Positions 20,201-30,647 of a stretch of 64,000 nucleotides of DNA are shown here, piece after piece. The notes below the pieces were generated by a model, which did not search any database, was not told the DNA's origin, and was given only the letters and a program-made list of their open reading frames with translations. Numbering within the stretch: position 1 is the stretch's first letter; every line of letters starts with the position of its first letter. Both the position numbers and the translations under genes were made by a program. The DNA is from Puccinia triticina (lineage: Eukaryota > Basidiomycota > Pucciniomycetes > Pucciniales > Pucciniaceae), in assembly GCF_026914185.1 (NCBI RefSeq), contig NC_070569.1, positions 4,774,001 through 4,838,000 of the forward strand, given 5' to 3'.

Positions 20201-20651
20201 TGTGAGGACTTGGCTATTACTCAGTTCGCTATATAAGGCTATGAAACTATCCGAGAGGATAGTTCGCCGATGCTTGAGTAATAACTAAGAATATAATTCT
20301 ATGCGATTTGCAATAGAAGAAGGATTCACAATGATAAGGGTAGATTTTCCGAGTGTTTTTGAGATTTCTCGGATACACGAGGATGATAATGATGGATGAA
20401 ATGAAAAAGAATATATTGATGAGGAAAAAGAAAGGAAAGGGGAAAAGAGGAAAACCACAAACCACGGAAAGATAACAATGAGAGCCGACAAAGATCGTGA
20501 AAAGGAAATACGTCATAGTAGTTACAACCATAACAAATTAATCATTCGCCGGGATTAGTAATCCAACAGGCGCATGACATCACAATTGACAACCGTTCAT
20601 AACTCAGATGAATAAGCTTTGATGACTAATAACGAAAAACCAGTCGTTACA
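20201..20651 (-). repeat. Gypsy 5' LTR (451 bp)
   Basis: Partner of 13728-14173. The bases just inside it (minus strand ATTATATATTGATC) do not resemble a tRNA 3' end, so the primer is unclear. Self-priming, as in Tf1-like elements, is possible but not shown. Confidence 0.95.
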
Positions 20652-21524
20652 CCAGGGTGTGTGAGCTTGGTCGGATAAAGGGCTGGGGGGGGGAGCTGTT
20701 TGTCCCTCCAGGGGATCTGGTTTCGTCCACCCCCTCCCTGAAGGCCCCCTATTTCATTTGAGTGGGCCCCTTCTTGATTTCAAAAAACAAAAATTCCAAA
20801 CCCAAAAAAAACTTTAAACTCACACCAAAACAAGAAAATTTCAACTTTGAACTCACACAACACAAACAAATTTAAACTTTGAACTCACACAAAACAAAAA
20901 CATTTGAACACAATCAAAACACACAAAAACATAAAATAAACTCACACAAAAACAATAATTATATAAACTCAAACAAACCATAAACTCTGTACTGAAAAAA
21001 AACTTAAATTTTTGAACTTAAGGAACACAAATTTCAAACTTTTGATTTCTTCTGCCTGCAATTTCAATTAAATGCAGCATGAAACCATGAAGTCAGTTTC
21101 TGTGAAACTGTGGTTTTAATAAATTTGGATAAATTGCCCACAGCCAAGCCTTGTTCACGTCCACACCTCAGGATACTCCCATAGGGAGAAAAGGACTTGG
21201 TGGTTGCGCCCACTGAAGTCCCCTCTATAAATAGAGGCTTATTTGGCCATCAGGAAAAGATCCCCCAGACATTTCACCACCCAATAAACTGTAAGTTTGC
21301 TGTGAAAATTCTCCCTGCTACTATTGTAGCCCCCATTCCTTTTAAACCACCCTCAGCACACAAAATCCACTGGATTAAACCCTTTAAACTATCAAAAATC
21401 CCTTATTAGCATATTTAAAGCTTTATCCTTATAAGCAGTTGCCGTAAGACCTCCGCCTCTGTCAAGCAGCCAATCAGTTTAAGCGCTTACGCCCTACTTT
21501 TTACACCAAATTAATTCCCTGTAA
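20652..21524. other. AT-rich region with a strong TATA element
   Basis: No coding signal. ctctataaatagag at 21221-21234 is a palindromic TATA box, and 21401-21416 shares cttattagcatatt with the solo LTR at about 23089. It may be a remnant of a related LTR (from about 20661 to ...ttttaca at 21514), but no target duplication was found. Confidence 0.35.
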
Positions 21525-21725
21525 TTAATAATTATTGGGTTTACTTTGCGCACGGAGGGAAACTCATTGCACACGGGAATTTCCGTTAACTCAACGTCAC
21601 GTGACATTGGGCCCCCCTCCGTGCACGCCACCAGCTCCCCTCAAAAAACTATCCGCACACGGGGGTGCCGTGTGGTGACAGGGGGCCGGGTTGAGACACT
21701 CCGGCCATCCGGAGGAAACAAAATC

Positions 21726-22342
21726 CTTGATGACGGGCACAGACCGGTCATCAAGAGACTACATTCCTCTTGATGACCGGAATAGACCGGTCATAGGGAG
21801 GCTAAAATCCTCTTGATGACCGGTAGAGACCGGTCATCAAGAGGCTACATCCCTCTTGATGACCGGCATAGACCGGTCATCAGGAGGTTACATCCCTCCC
21901 AATGACCGGCACAGACCGGTCATTGAGAGGTTATATCACATCTCTCTTGATGACCGGCATTCCGGTCATTGAGAAGACACATCCCCCTCAATGACCGGTA
22001 CAGACCGGTCATTGGGAGGCTACATCCCTCTTGATAACTGGTACAGACTGGTCATTGGGAGGCTAAAATCCTCTCGATGACCGGAATAGACCGGTCATTG
22101 GGAGGCTAAAATCCTCTTGATGACCGGAATAGACCGGTCATTGGGAGGCTAAAATCCTCTTGATGACCGGAATAGACCGGTCATTGGGAGGCTAAAATCC
22201 TCTTGATGACCGGAATAGACCGGTTGTTGGGAGGCTAAAATCCTCTTGATGACCGGAATAGACCAGTCATTGGGAGGCTACATCCCTCTTGATGACCGGC
22301 ATAGACCGGTCATTGAGAGGCTACATCCCTCTTGATGACCGG
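21726..22342. repeat. Palindromic satellite array, about 43-bp units (left arm)
   Basis: About 14 units with the dyad atgaccgg-(n)5-ccggtcat joined by gggaggctaaaatcctcttg or variants. Spacing is exactly 43 bp between 22081 and 22124. The inner part is the most homogeneous. Confidence 0.92.
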
Positions 22343-23448
22343 TGTGGTGTTCTGTGTCTGTTGCAATGCCAAGAGCATGTATACAGAGGTATTGTAACAG
22401 TACAGTTACATATATGTGAAACCCATTACAAGAGGAGGAGATAATCTTACACAACAGTTACAACATTTACATACATACACTCTTTGGTAGCCACAGCGGA
22501 TTGGACGGAAGAATACACAACGTGGATACGAGGACGAGGGAGGAGGAAGGAAGGAGGAACAGAAAGAGGCTTTGACCCCCAAATCCTGGAAAGGAGGAGT
22601 ATTCTAGTTGGGTGCAGAGTGCATGGAAGGTGGCTTGGTTACATAGCAACACATTCTGAAGGATATGGAAGGTGGCTTGGGTACATAGCAACACATGAAA
22701 TCAGGCAGTGCAATATATGCAGGCAGATAAGGTGTACAAATAGTGTCACTGCAGCATAATTCCCTCATTGTTTGTGTGGCTGTGCAGTACAGGTGTACAT
22801 ATGCTGTGCAACTGAGATTCCCTGCAGCTAAATTCCCTCAAACACATTCCCCTGGAGCTAAAATCCCTCACTCTTCAATATAAAAGAAGCTCTTCTCCCC
22901 CCCATAATTTCTCTTTTCACCATCAGCCTACAGAGGTTTGGTCACAGTAGTAGTTTAGTAGTAGTAGTTTGGCAGTAGTAGTATTGAGTAGCGTAGAGTC
23001 AGTCAGTCAGTAGAGTGTTAGTGCAGTAGTAGAACCAACAATCAACAACCAACCAACCAACCAACCAACCAACCAACAACCCATTCTCCTTATTAGCATA
23101 TTAGTAGTAGTAGTAGTAGTAGAAGTAGTAGTACAAATTATAACATCAACAAAAGTAGAGGAACTTCACCATAACAAACCACGTTATCCTTAGTTATAAC
23201 CGGTCTAAAAACACATTGAATTAGATATTTAGGTCTGATAGAGATTACTATATAAAAGTAAGAGCTATCTTGGAATCTGTCACATTTTCTTAAATATTGA
23301 TTACAAGACTCTTGGTTATTTGCATAGTACTATTAGAGGGGCAGGTCTTTCAAACCACCCGTAGATTGTAATAGCCTTTCAACCTATCATACAATTTATT
23401 TCCCCCTCAAAGGAACTTCAATTACCCATCCATCCCTGGAGTCCTACA
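22343..23448. mobile_element. Putative solo LTR (about 1.1 kb)
   Basis: The sequence starts TGTGGTGTTC and ends CCTACA and sits in the satellite between two copies of ccgg (22339-22342, 23449-23452), or accgg if the last A is counted in the duplication. It holds a TATA-like aatataaaag near 22880, (ccaa)n and (gta)n microsatellites, and no long ORF. No second LTR or internal region is nearby, which fits LTR-LTR recombination. Confidence 0.6.
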
Positions 23449-23975
23449 CCGGCATAGACAGGTCATCAAGAGGCTACATCCCTCTTGATGACCGGAATAG
23501 ACCGGTCATCAGGAGGTTACATCCCTCTCGATGACCGGAGTAGACCAGTCACCGAGAGGATACATCTCTCTCAATGACCGGCATTCCGGTAATCAAGAGA
23601 ACACATCTCTCTCAATTACCGGCATTCCGGTCATCAAGAGAACACTTCTCTCTCAATGACCGGCATTCCGGTCATCAAGAGAACACATCTCTCTCAATGA
23701 CCGGCATTCTGGTCATCAAGAGAACACATCTCTCTCAATGACAGGCATTCCGGTCATCAAGAGAACACATCTCTCTCAATGACCAGCATTCCGGTCATCA
23801 AGAGAACACATCCCTCTCAATGACTGGCATAGACCGGTCATCAAGAGGGATGTGTCCCCTTGATGACCGGTACAGACAGGTCATCGAGAGGGATGTGTCC
23901 CCTCAATGACTGGTACAGACCGGTCATCAAAGGGGATGTGTCCTCTCAATGACCGGTCTGTGCCGGTCATTGAGA
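23449..23975. repeat. Palindromic satellite array, about 41-bp units (right arm)
   Basis: Units such as ccggcattccggtcatcaag plus agaacacatctctctcaatga repeat every 41 bp near 23590-23830. The homogenised variant differs from the left arm, so each arm amplified separately. Confidence 0.9.
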
Positions 23976-24362
23976 GGATTCTTCCCTCCAGATGGCAGGA
24001 GTGCTTCACCCCGGCCACCTGTCACCGCACGGCACCCCCGTGTGAGGATAGTTTTTTGAGGGGAGCTGGTGGCGTGCACGGAGGGGGGCCCAACGTCACG
24101 TGACGTTGAGTCAACGGAAATTCCCGTGTGCAGCAAGTTTCCCTCCGTGCGCAAAGTAAACCCGTTAATAATTATATATTATTAATTACATAATTAATCC
24201 TTCCTCTTTTAAAGAGTGTTTAAACCCTTGTAGTGGCCATTTTTGCCATGTAACAAGTTTGGTAATTTACATTACCAGTGTTTACATCAGCACAGTTATA
24301 GTGCTAGGGCCCAAAACCCTTATTTTGACGGGTTTTTAGCCCTAAGCTTCATAAACAAAGCT

Positions 24363-24440
24363 GTCAACTTAGCTCAGTGGTAGAGCAGGTCTGTACCAGG
24401 ACTATGGGACTATGACATGGGTTCAACTCCCATAGTTGTC
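24363..24440 (+). ncRNA. tRNA-like module in the LTR of the second TRIM family
   Basis: gtcaact/agttgtc ends can pair (one mismatch). D arm gctcagtggtagagc, with a matching A box, and T arm atgggttcaactcccat, with a matching B box, are perfect. The anticodon arm is enlarged and irregular, so a working tRNA is unlikely. The second LTR copy (about 24626-24698) has a decayed B box. Confidence 0.6.
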
Positions 24441-24720
24441 ACTATCTTTTCCTGTCTCTTTAGGTTATGAGCCCAGCGCTAGCTCCTAGCACAAGCTTTA
24501 GTCCCCCCACTAGCCATGGGGGGAGCATCTGCATACTTAGATGATGGACTGATAGGTGGTTCTCCTAGCCTGAGGGCTCTGATGCTTGGCGTAGGCAGGG
24601 GTGTTGTGACTCTATACGCCATGCATCAGATGACTTAGCTCAGCAGTAGAGCAGTTCTGTACCATGACTATGTCATGGTTCTGACTCCCATAGTTGTCAC
24701 TATCTTTTCCTGTCTCTTTA
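24363..24720 (+). mobile_element. Second TRIM family, copy 1 (5' LTR diverged)
   Basis: Two related LTR ends finish with tagttgtcactatc...tgtctcttta at 24462 and 24720. The first is followed at once by the primer site GGTTATGAGCCCAG (24463-24476, initiator tRNA-Met anticodon arm). The second LTR (24602-24720, starts TGTTGTGACT) follows a purine tract ggcagggg. The interior is 139 bp and has no ORF. The start of the first LTR is too diverged to place. Confidence 0.72.
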
Positions 24721-24893
24721 CCCATGTCATAGTCATGGTATAGACCTGCTCTACCGCTGAGCTAAGTCATATGATGCATGGCGTATAGACTCACAACACC
24801 CTGCCCACGCCAAGCATCAGAGCCCCTGGGCTAGTAAGACCCCCTATCATTCCATCATCTAAGTATGCAGCTGCTCCCCCAGTGGCTAGTGGG
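24721..24893 (-). mobile_element. Inverted partial copy of the second TRIM (continues at 28628-28680)
   Basis: Reverse complement of 24500-24680: LTR start (about 24796 down to 24721), purine tract and interior. It is interrupted at 24894 by the hAT element and resumes at 28628 with the rest of the interior up to the primer site, whose complement ctgggctcataacc ends at 28680. Together with copy 1 it forms a palindrome centred near 24720. Confidence 0.75.
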
Positions 24894-27800
24894 TAAGGAT
24901 TGTTGATTGGTACCCGTGGCGGGTACCTAGTACCGCTTGCCGGGTACTGCTCGCACCCGCCTCGCACCCGTGCAGCGGTGCCGGGTGTGGTACTAGGTAC
25001 TTGGGTTTCGCCAAGAGGAGGTACCCGGGTACCACCCACAATTACCGCCCACCCTCTACTATGAAGCTGCGGTCCGTGGGGGTAATTACTGCCCACTCTA
25101 CTATGAGGCTGCGGCCCGCGGCGGCAGACCGTGACATGTCATAGACATCACATATACATACTTTCAACCAAGACACTGATTTCATATCCAGTCTTTAGTC
25201 GAGTGATGCTCGATCAATCACCAGCAAAGATGTCTTCCAGCCGTAAACATCCCAAGTCTCGCCTATCCCGTGGACCTTCGACCCAAGACAATACACCAGA
25301 CCCACAGAACCCACCCAAAAAAGAAACAAATGAAGCCCCCAGTAACACAGACCCCGGAAATACATACAATATTGATGCTCCACCTGGAACCCAGCCCCCA
25401 ACTGATGAGGAGGAGTTGTGTGCGTACCACTCATTATTCTTGTCATCACATCCCTTAATTGCATCCAAAACTGTTCTGACTAGTGATCATATATAGAACA
25501 AGCAAGGAGAGTTGTTGAAACCTCTATCAGTCAAATATACGCTTTGTATAAGATACCCGAGCTTTCCAATCAGTTGGACAAGTATGGAAGGCACATGATT
25601 GCTTATCTGTGCAAGATGTAAGCCTTTCTATTTGATTTAATCAACCTGTGAACTTTTTTAATGACCAGAAGCTTCAGATGCGGCACCAAGATCAACCGCC
25701 CAACCTCCAACTCCTCTTGCAGCAACCTCAACAAACATGCCGCGAAATGCTTGCAAAAAATTCAGGAATCAAAAAACTCTCCGTTATTGGCTCAATTTGG
25801 AACCAAAGGGACTGGGGACATCAATCAAGTGGAAGTAAGTGATGAGTTGCAGCCATTTTTTAACTGGAGAGGAGTTCATGACCAATCTATCTCTTTTTTT
25901 CAGGTTCCTCAACTTTGCGCTATATGGTGCGCTGAGGCAGCGAGGCCATTTTCGGCACTTTTGGATGCCAGCCTAAAAGAAATCCTCCATTCGACGGTCC
26001 TCAAGCATTTGCCAAAGCCGCACCACGTCTCGAAGGATATTCACATGCTCTATTCTGCTATACAGCACGTGTATAAAGCAGTTTTAAAGGTTGTGTTCTA
26101 GTTTTCCCTTGTATTTATTACTAACTTTGTCACCTGACTGACTTTGCTGTTTATCAGGCACACAAAGGTGCATTATATCTAGGGGTTGATTCATGGCAGT
26201 CCCCTAACGGATTTGATATCTTGGGTATAGTAATCTACCAATTAGCAGATGACGGCACGGGGGAGCTAGATCTAGAGGCCATGCCTCTAGACTTTGTTTG
26301 ACTTTCTCAAAGCCACACAGGTGAATACTTGGCAAAGACAATTGGCTTGGTTGTGAACAAGTTTGACATTGAGGACAAGGTGAGCCTATTTGTTTGTTGA
26401 CAGCTCAATTTATACACTGACCAATGATGTTTTAGATATGTGGTATTGTTAGTGATAACGCATTGAAAAATAAAGTGATGGTTCAGGAGCTGAATAAGCT
26501 CAAGTGGCCACGGTTCCAAGGTGAGCCGCAATGGATCCGGTGCTTTGCGCACATCCTGAACTTTAGTACAGGGGATCTTTCGACTGTTTGGAACTCAGAA
26601 AGCAGAGAATACTTCCAAGTATCAAAGTGATATCGTTGGCGTGGATGAATGGGATTCTGAAGATGATGATGCTGAGGAGCAAATAAGATTGTAAGTCCAA
26701 CTATCATTCCTCCAATTCTAATTTCCGCGGCTTATTCATTTGTGACAACATACTCTAGGCTTTCTCTGGGCCAAAACGGCGCAACCCAATTACCAGATGA
26801 AGATTTGAGCGAGGGTGAATCACTCGTCAGGCCCAACAAAGACGATATGGAATCCCTCGATGAAGACGATATAAATGAAGCTAGTGAAGAGGATGAAAGT
26901 GATTGCTATACGTCCGCTTTGTGCAAACAATCGTTGGAAAAGGTACATAAAACAGTTCTTGGTGCAATCAACATGAGAAAGGCACTGACTTTAGACATTG
27001 CTGCAGTTCCGTGCAGTTGCCAAGAAGTTGAGGTACTTGCCCAATTCAAGAGTAGAGTTTGTAGAGATCTGCCAAGAGAAAGGGTGTTTGAAGCCGCATA
27101 CTGTTGAGAGAGATGTCCGTACTCGATGGAACTCAACATTTACTCAACTCAAGAGCATTCTTAGGTGTCAAGCTGCTGTGTAAGTCACTTGCTGCTTCTC
27201 TTTCTGAGTCAAAGCAGATTCATCAATTTTTTTAAAATTTATCTTATTAGCCTTGAGTGGCAGTGTCATAAAAGGCATGGCCTTGAGCGCAGGCATCACT
27301 TGGATCAGTCGGACCTTCACTTGGCGCGCGATTTGGTCAACGTCCTGGGCATCTTTGATGAGCTAACACTTCAGGTATCCGTTGCAGGCTCTTCTCACTT
27401 ATCAAATATTGTTTTATACATTGATCAAATCACCGAGCACCTATCAACTATTATCAGTGATCCACAATACCCTCCAGCGTTGAGGAATGCAAGTCAATTA
27501 GGATTAAAAATAACCAACAAATAATATAGCTTAACAGACACCTCCCCGCTTTACAGAATAGCTATCCCTACGTATATTCCACCTTATCATTGTTGTTTTT
27601 ATCCTTAATATTGAACTTGTGAATGTCAGTCCTACACCCATCATTTAAGGACAAGTACTTCAAAATGGCAAAGTGGGCGCCTGAATGGATCTCCGAAGCA
27701 ATACGCTTAGCCCAGGATATGTGGTTATTGCTTTACAAGCCCCGAGCGCCTACTGCACCTGTACCTGTACCAACTAAAGCCTCCAAGGTAAGTAACAGTT

Positions 27801-28627
27801 ATAATTGATCTAAATATACCATGTACGTCTTATTAATCTCTCACATAAATATCCCAATAGCCCAAGACCACTATGCTTGCAGGCCTTGGCAACGCGGCAG
27901 CCGCCCGAGGGGGAAACTCCTCATCCAACGCATTCAATGTCTGGCTGGCCGGGGGACTTGTCCTAGATGCTAATAACGATCCCGTCAATCCTCTCAAGTG
28001 GTGGCTTCAACAGAAGCATTCTGGAAACACACATTGGGGCCTTGTACATATGGCCCTTGATGTTTTAAGTTGTCCAGGTCAGCCAACCAACTCCAGATTA
28101 ATATTTTTACTGCATCTAACTAACCTCGCTTGTACTTCATTAATTAGCAACCTCTGTTGATGTGGAGAGGGCATTTAGCTTCAGTCAGGATTATATTTCA
28201 TCAAGAAGGCACCGACTTGGACCAAACTCAATAAGTGGCGGAATGACTGTTGCCTTCTATTCAAAAACCAGAAGAATCAAAGAAGGTACCCTGGCCACAT
28301 GGAAACAAAAATACAAACATTCCAGCAAGACCACAAAGAAGTCTAAAAGAAAGGTAATTGTCTTAGATGATGATTAATCCCAGTATGAGTTGGTTTGGCT
28401 AGTTTACATAGTATAAATTAAGGTCTTTGGTGATGCTTGCAATATAAAAAGTAGTGAATTAAGTATTGAAGGGCTGGTTATGGCAATGGATACAAAAGCT
28501 AGCGCTGGCGGTACCTGTGGTACCTGCCAGTTGGTGCCAGGTGCGGTATCAGGTACCTGATGTGGGACAAAAAACAAGGCGGTACCCAGGTACCGGTTGG
28601 TACCAGGGTCTAGATCAACAATCCCTA
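24894..28627 (+). mobile_element. hAT DNA transposon (3.7 kb, decayed)
   Basis: Termini taaggattgttgat (24894) and the complement of atcaacaatcccta (ends 28627) match at 13 of 14 bases. The flanking 8-bp repeats are ctagtggg (24886-24893) and ctattggg (28628-28635). TA(G/A)GG-type ends and an 8-bp duplication are hAT hallmarks. The subterminal regions (24910-25060 and 28500-28610) are full of ggtacc motifs that could bind transposase. Confidence 0.88.
25230..28377 (+). pseudogene. hAT transposase, multi-exon, disrupted
   Basis: The order of recognisable pieces is hAT-like. A BED-type zinc finger (CKICGTKI...CSNLNKHAAKC) is encoded near 25610-25750. The core region follows (GVDSWQSPNGFDILGIVIY, IRCFAHILN, DVRTRWNSTFTQL). 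The C-terminal dimerisation domain is NPLKWWLQQ...ATSVDVERAFSFSQDYISSRRHR near 27980-28210. Damage is TGA at 26299-26301 inside ...DFV/LSQSHTGEYLAKT, a one-base frameshift near 26561-26566 after FAHILN, and another frame change near 27000. Several introns are evident but not all junctions could be fixed. Transposase is therefore not made from this copy. Confidence 0.85.
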
Positions 28628-28680
28628 CTATTGGGGGGACTAAAGCTTGTGCTAGGAGCTAGTGCTGGGCTCATAACCTA

Positions 28681-30647
28681 TTGTGGAACAGGTGGGTCTT
28701 GTGCACAAAAGTGAGTGATATTCCTCCACCTCTCCAGCTCTGATCCTCGGACCTGAGTCCGAGGGATAGCTGATACTGCGGCTGCGGCGAGTCTCAGGAT
28801 GTTTAGCCCCTCTGGCTACAACAGTAGTCTACATTTATGTCAATGGTTATGGAGGAGGTTGAGATGGTAGACAAGTTGAGGATGCCTTTGAAGCACAACC
28901 AAGCATTTGGTACATGAGGTATTGAAGTTATGTGGCAAAAATTTATCTTGTATGAGGGGTCGGTTATGGAGGAAGAAGAGGAGCAAGGTATGGGGACAGG
29001 GGGAGAGTATAAGACATTAAGTTTATTAGTGAGAGAGTGCACTGGATGGAGTTTGGAAATAGGGATGCAAGTGGTGATAACAGGGGGGATATTTGGCGCT
29101 GGAGACAACAGTCCGGGATTTAGGTGGTTGTACAGTGCCATGAACTTAAATTTGATGTTGTGGCCAGATTGTGAGTTTTGTGGTGACATGAATATGGCGG
29201 AGGGGGGCGGGAAATATGAGCAAATGGGATTGGAGGAGCAAGAGGGGGGGAGGGGGAGTGGAGACAACTAATTTGGCAAAGAGTTGGAAGAGGTTTGCAC
29301 AGGGGAGCATGGATTGGTGGATGGATATTTTGGTTTGGTAGTTTCAATAGGCAACTGATGGAATTTGAGAAGAGTGTTGCAGTTTTTGTTTGGGTGATTG
29401 AGGAATGGAAGCGGTGAGGCAGCAGATGACATGGGTTGGCAGTGTACATGATCAGTGGTGGGCCTGGGGCAAAGCTGAGTCTGCAGGTACGGATAAGGGA
29501 TGAACTTTGTTGGCAGTGCTTTGTATCATGGGTTGCAGAGAAAAGTTGATAGTGCAGCAGAGAATTATTTCTGATTTTGGATTGTGAGTAGTTTCAAATG
29601 TGGGAATAGGGATTGGTTCCTCATTCATTAGAGGAGGGACAGGATTGGAATAAAAATGTGTGATACATAGCGGCAAAGTTGCTTTTGTTTGGACAATGAC
29701 CAGGTTGTCAACACGATACAGTTGCGCAAACAAAGAGAGGAATGAGACAAAGGCAAAAAGCACCGGGGAATAAGGTATAAGTAGACCGCTTCATTCATGT
29801 GTGGAGTGTCAAGGCGCCCGAGTTTCAGACTCATTGTGGCAGCCTTTGGTGGGGAAATGCTGGATTTTTTTTTCAGGAAGTGAGAAATCCCTGTAAGAGA
29901 TCATCTCTTTTTTGATCTACATAAATATTGTATTTCTTTTTGGATGTACTTTGCGCACTGGTAGCGCAAAACACTTTGCGCACTGCAATACAAAAAAGTT
30001 GGATTTTCAAAGTTTTTTGCTGTCATCCAGCAGAGGGCATTTTTCTTCCCCTTCCCTTGATTTCTTGGGAAGAATCGGAATGCTCAGACTTGCAAGCTGA
30101 TTGTACCAGTTGGCTCCCCTGTCAGAGGAACGTCTGGAGTGTCTTCTTCAATAATGAGGACGCCGCCCCGCGGTCAGACGTTATGAAAACAAATATACTG
30201 TGCAGGTTGTTCAAGATCCTTCTTCCATCCTTGGTTTAGATCATGTTGAAAAGGCTTCTATGGAGGCATTCAACGAGTCTTTTATTTGAGCCGTTGGAAA
30301 TATTATTGGCCTGGTTATTTTTGATCTTCCAAACCATAGTAATTTTGTGTTGGACTAACTGTTGCTTCTCCATGGAATCAATTGGTGGCTTCCCAGAAAC
30401 AATTTTCGAGCTTTGAGACAGCTTGCAACCTCAGTCTGGTCATAGCACAGGCTAGCACAGTGTCTCATAAATTGTGGCCTTTTACCTTGAGAGGCAAGTT
30501 TCAGTGCTGATGGGAGAATGCCAATATGACTAGGTTGAGAGATTCTGTGGTTTTGCACGGCTGGGTGTCTTCTCTTCTAGTCTCCCACCCCAACTTGAGC
30601 TCGCCCCACCCACCCGGTTGCTATTTCCTGCAACGTCGTCGTCCACC
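28681..30647. other. Unassigned, purine-biased intergenic DNA
   Basis: The plus strand is G/A-rich from about 28920 to 29440, which produces long low-complexity frames on both strands without recognisable domains. A small inverted pair, ggacctgagtcc, lies at 28750. Two tgcgcactg motifs lie near 29955 and 29978. Confidence 0.35.

Larger units (their letters stand above)
13728..20651 (-). mobile_element. Ty3/gypsy LTR retrotransposon (chromovirus), interrupted by a TRIM
   Basis: LTRs at 13728-14173 and 20201-20651 start TGTGAGGACT and end TCGTTACA. They are flanked by a perfect 5-bp target duplication ccagg (13723-13727 and 20652-20656). They differ by about a dozen substitutions and a 5-bp indel, so the insertion is older than the copia element. 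Gag, protease, RT, RNase H, integrase and chromodomain are present in gypsy order. Pol has one nonsense codon and gag is split by the TRIM at 18885-19521, so the copy is not autonomous now. Confidence 0.95.
21536..24164. mobile_element. Non-autonomous MULE-like element with long inverted arms
   Basis: The outer arms are near-perfect inverted repeats of about 180 bp. The left arm starts gggtttactttgcgcacgga at 21537, and its complement ends at 24163. The arms continue inward as palindromic satellite. The element is flanked by an 11-bp direct repeat ttaataattat (21525-21535, 24165-24175). Long terminal inverted repeats with a 9-11 bp duplication are typical of Mutator-like elements. No transposase is inside. 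A putative solo LTR occupies the centre. Confidence 0.78.

Noticed and set aside
20661..21514. Solo LTR from TGTGAGCTTGG to CTTTTTACA
   Set aside because: It has TG...CA ends and a TATA box but no target duplication, and the left end coincides with the gypsy target site, so the boundaries are not supportable.
28803..29449. Pro/Ser/His-rich minus-strand ORFs as secreted protein genes
   Set aside because: The composition follows the purine-rich plus strand. No signal peptide, splice pattern or domain support was seen.
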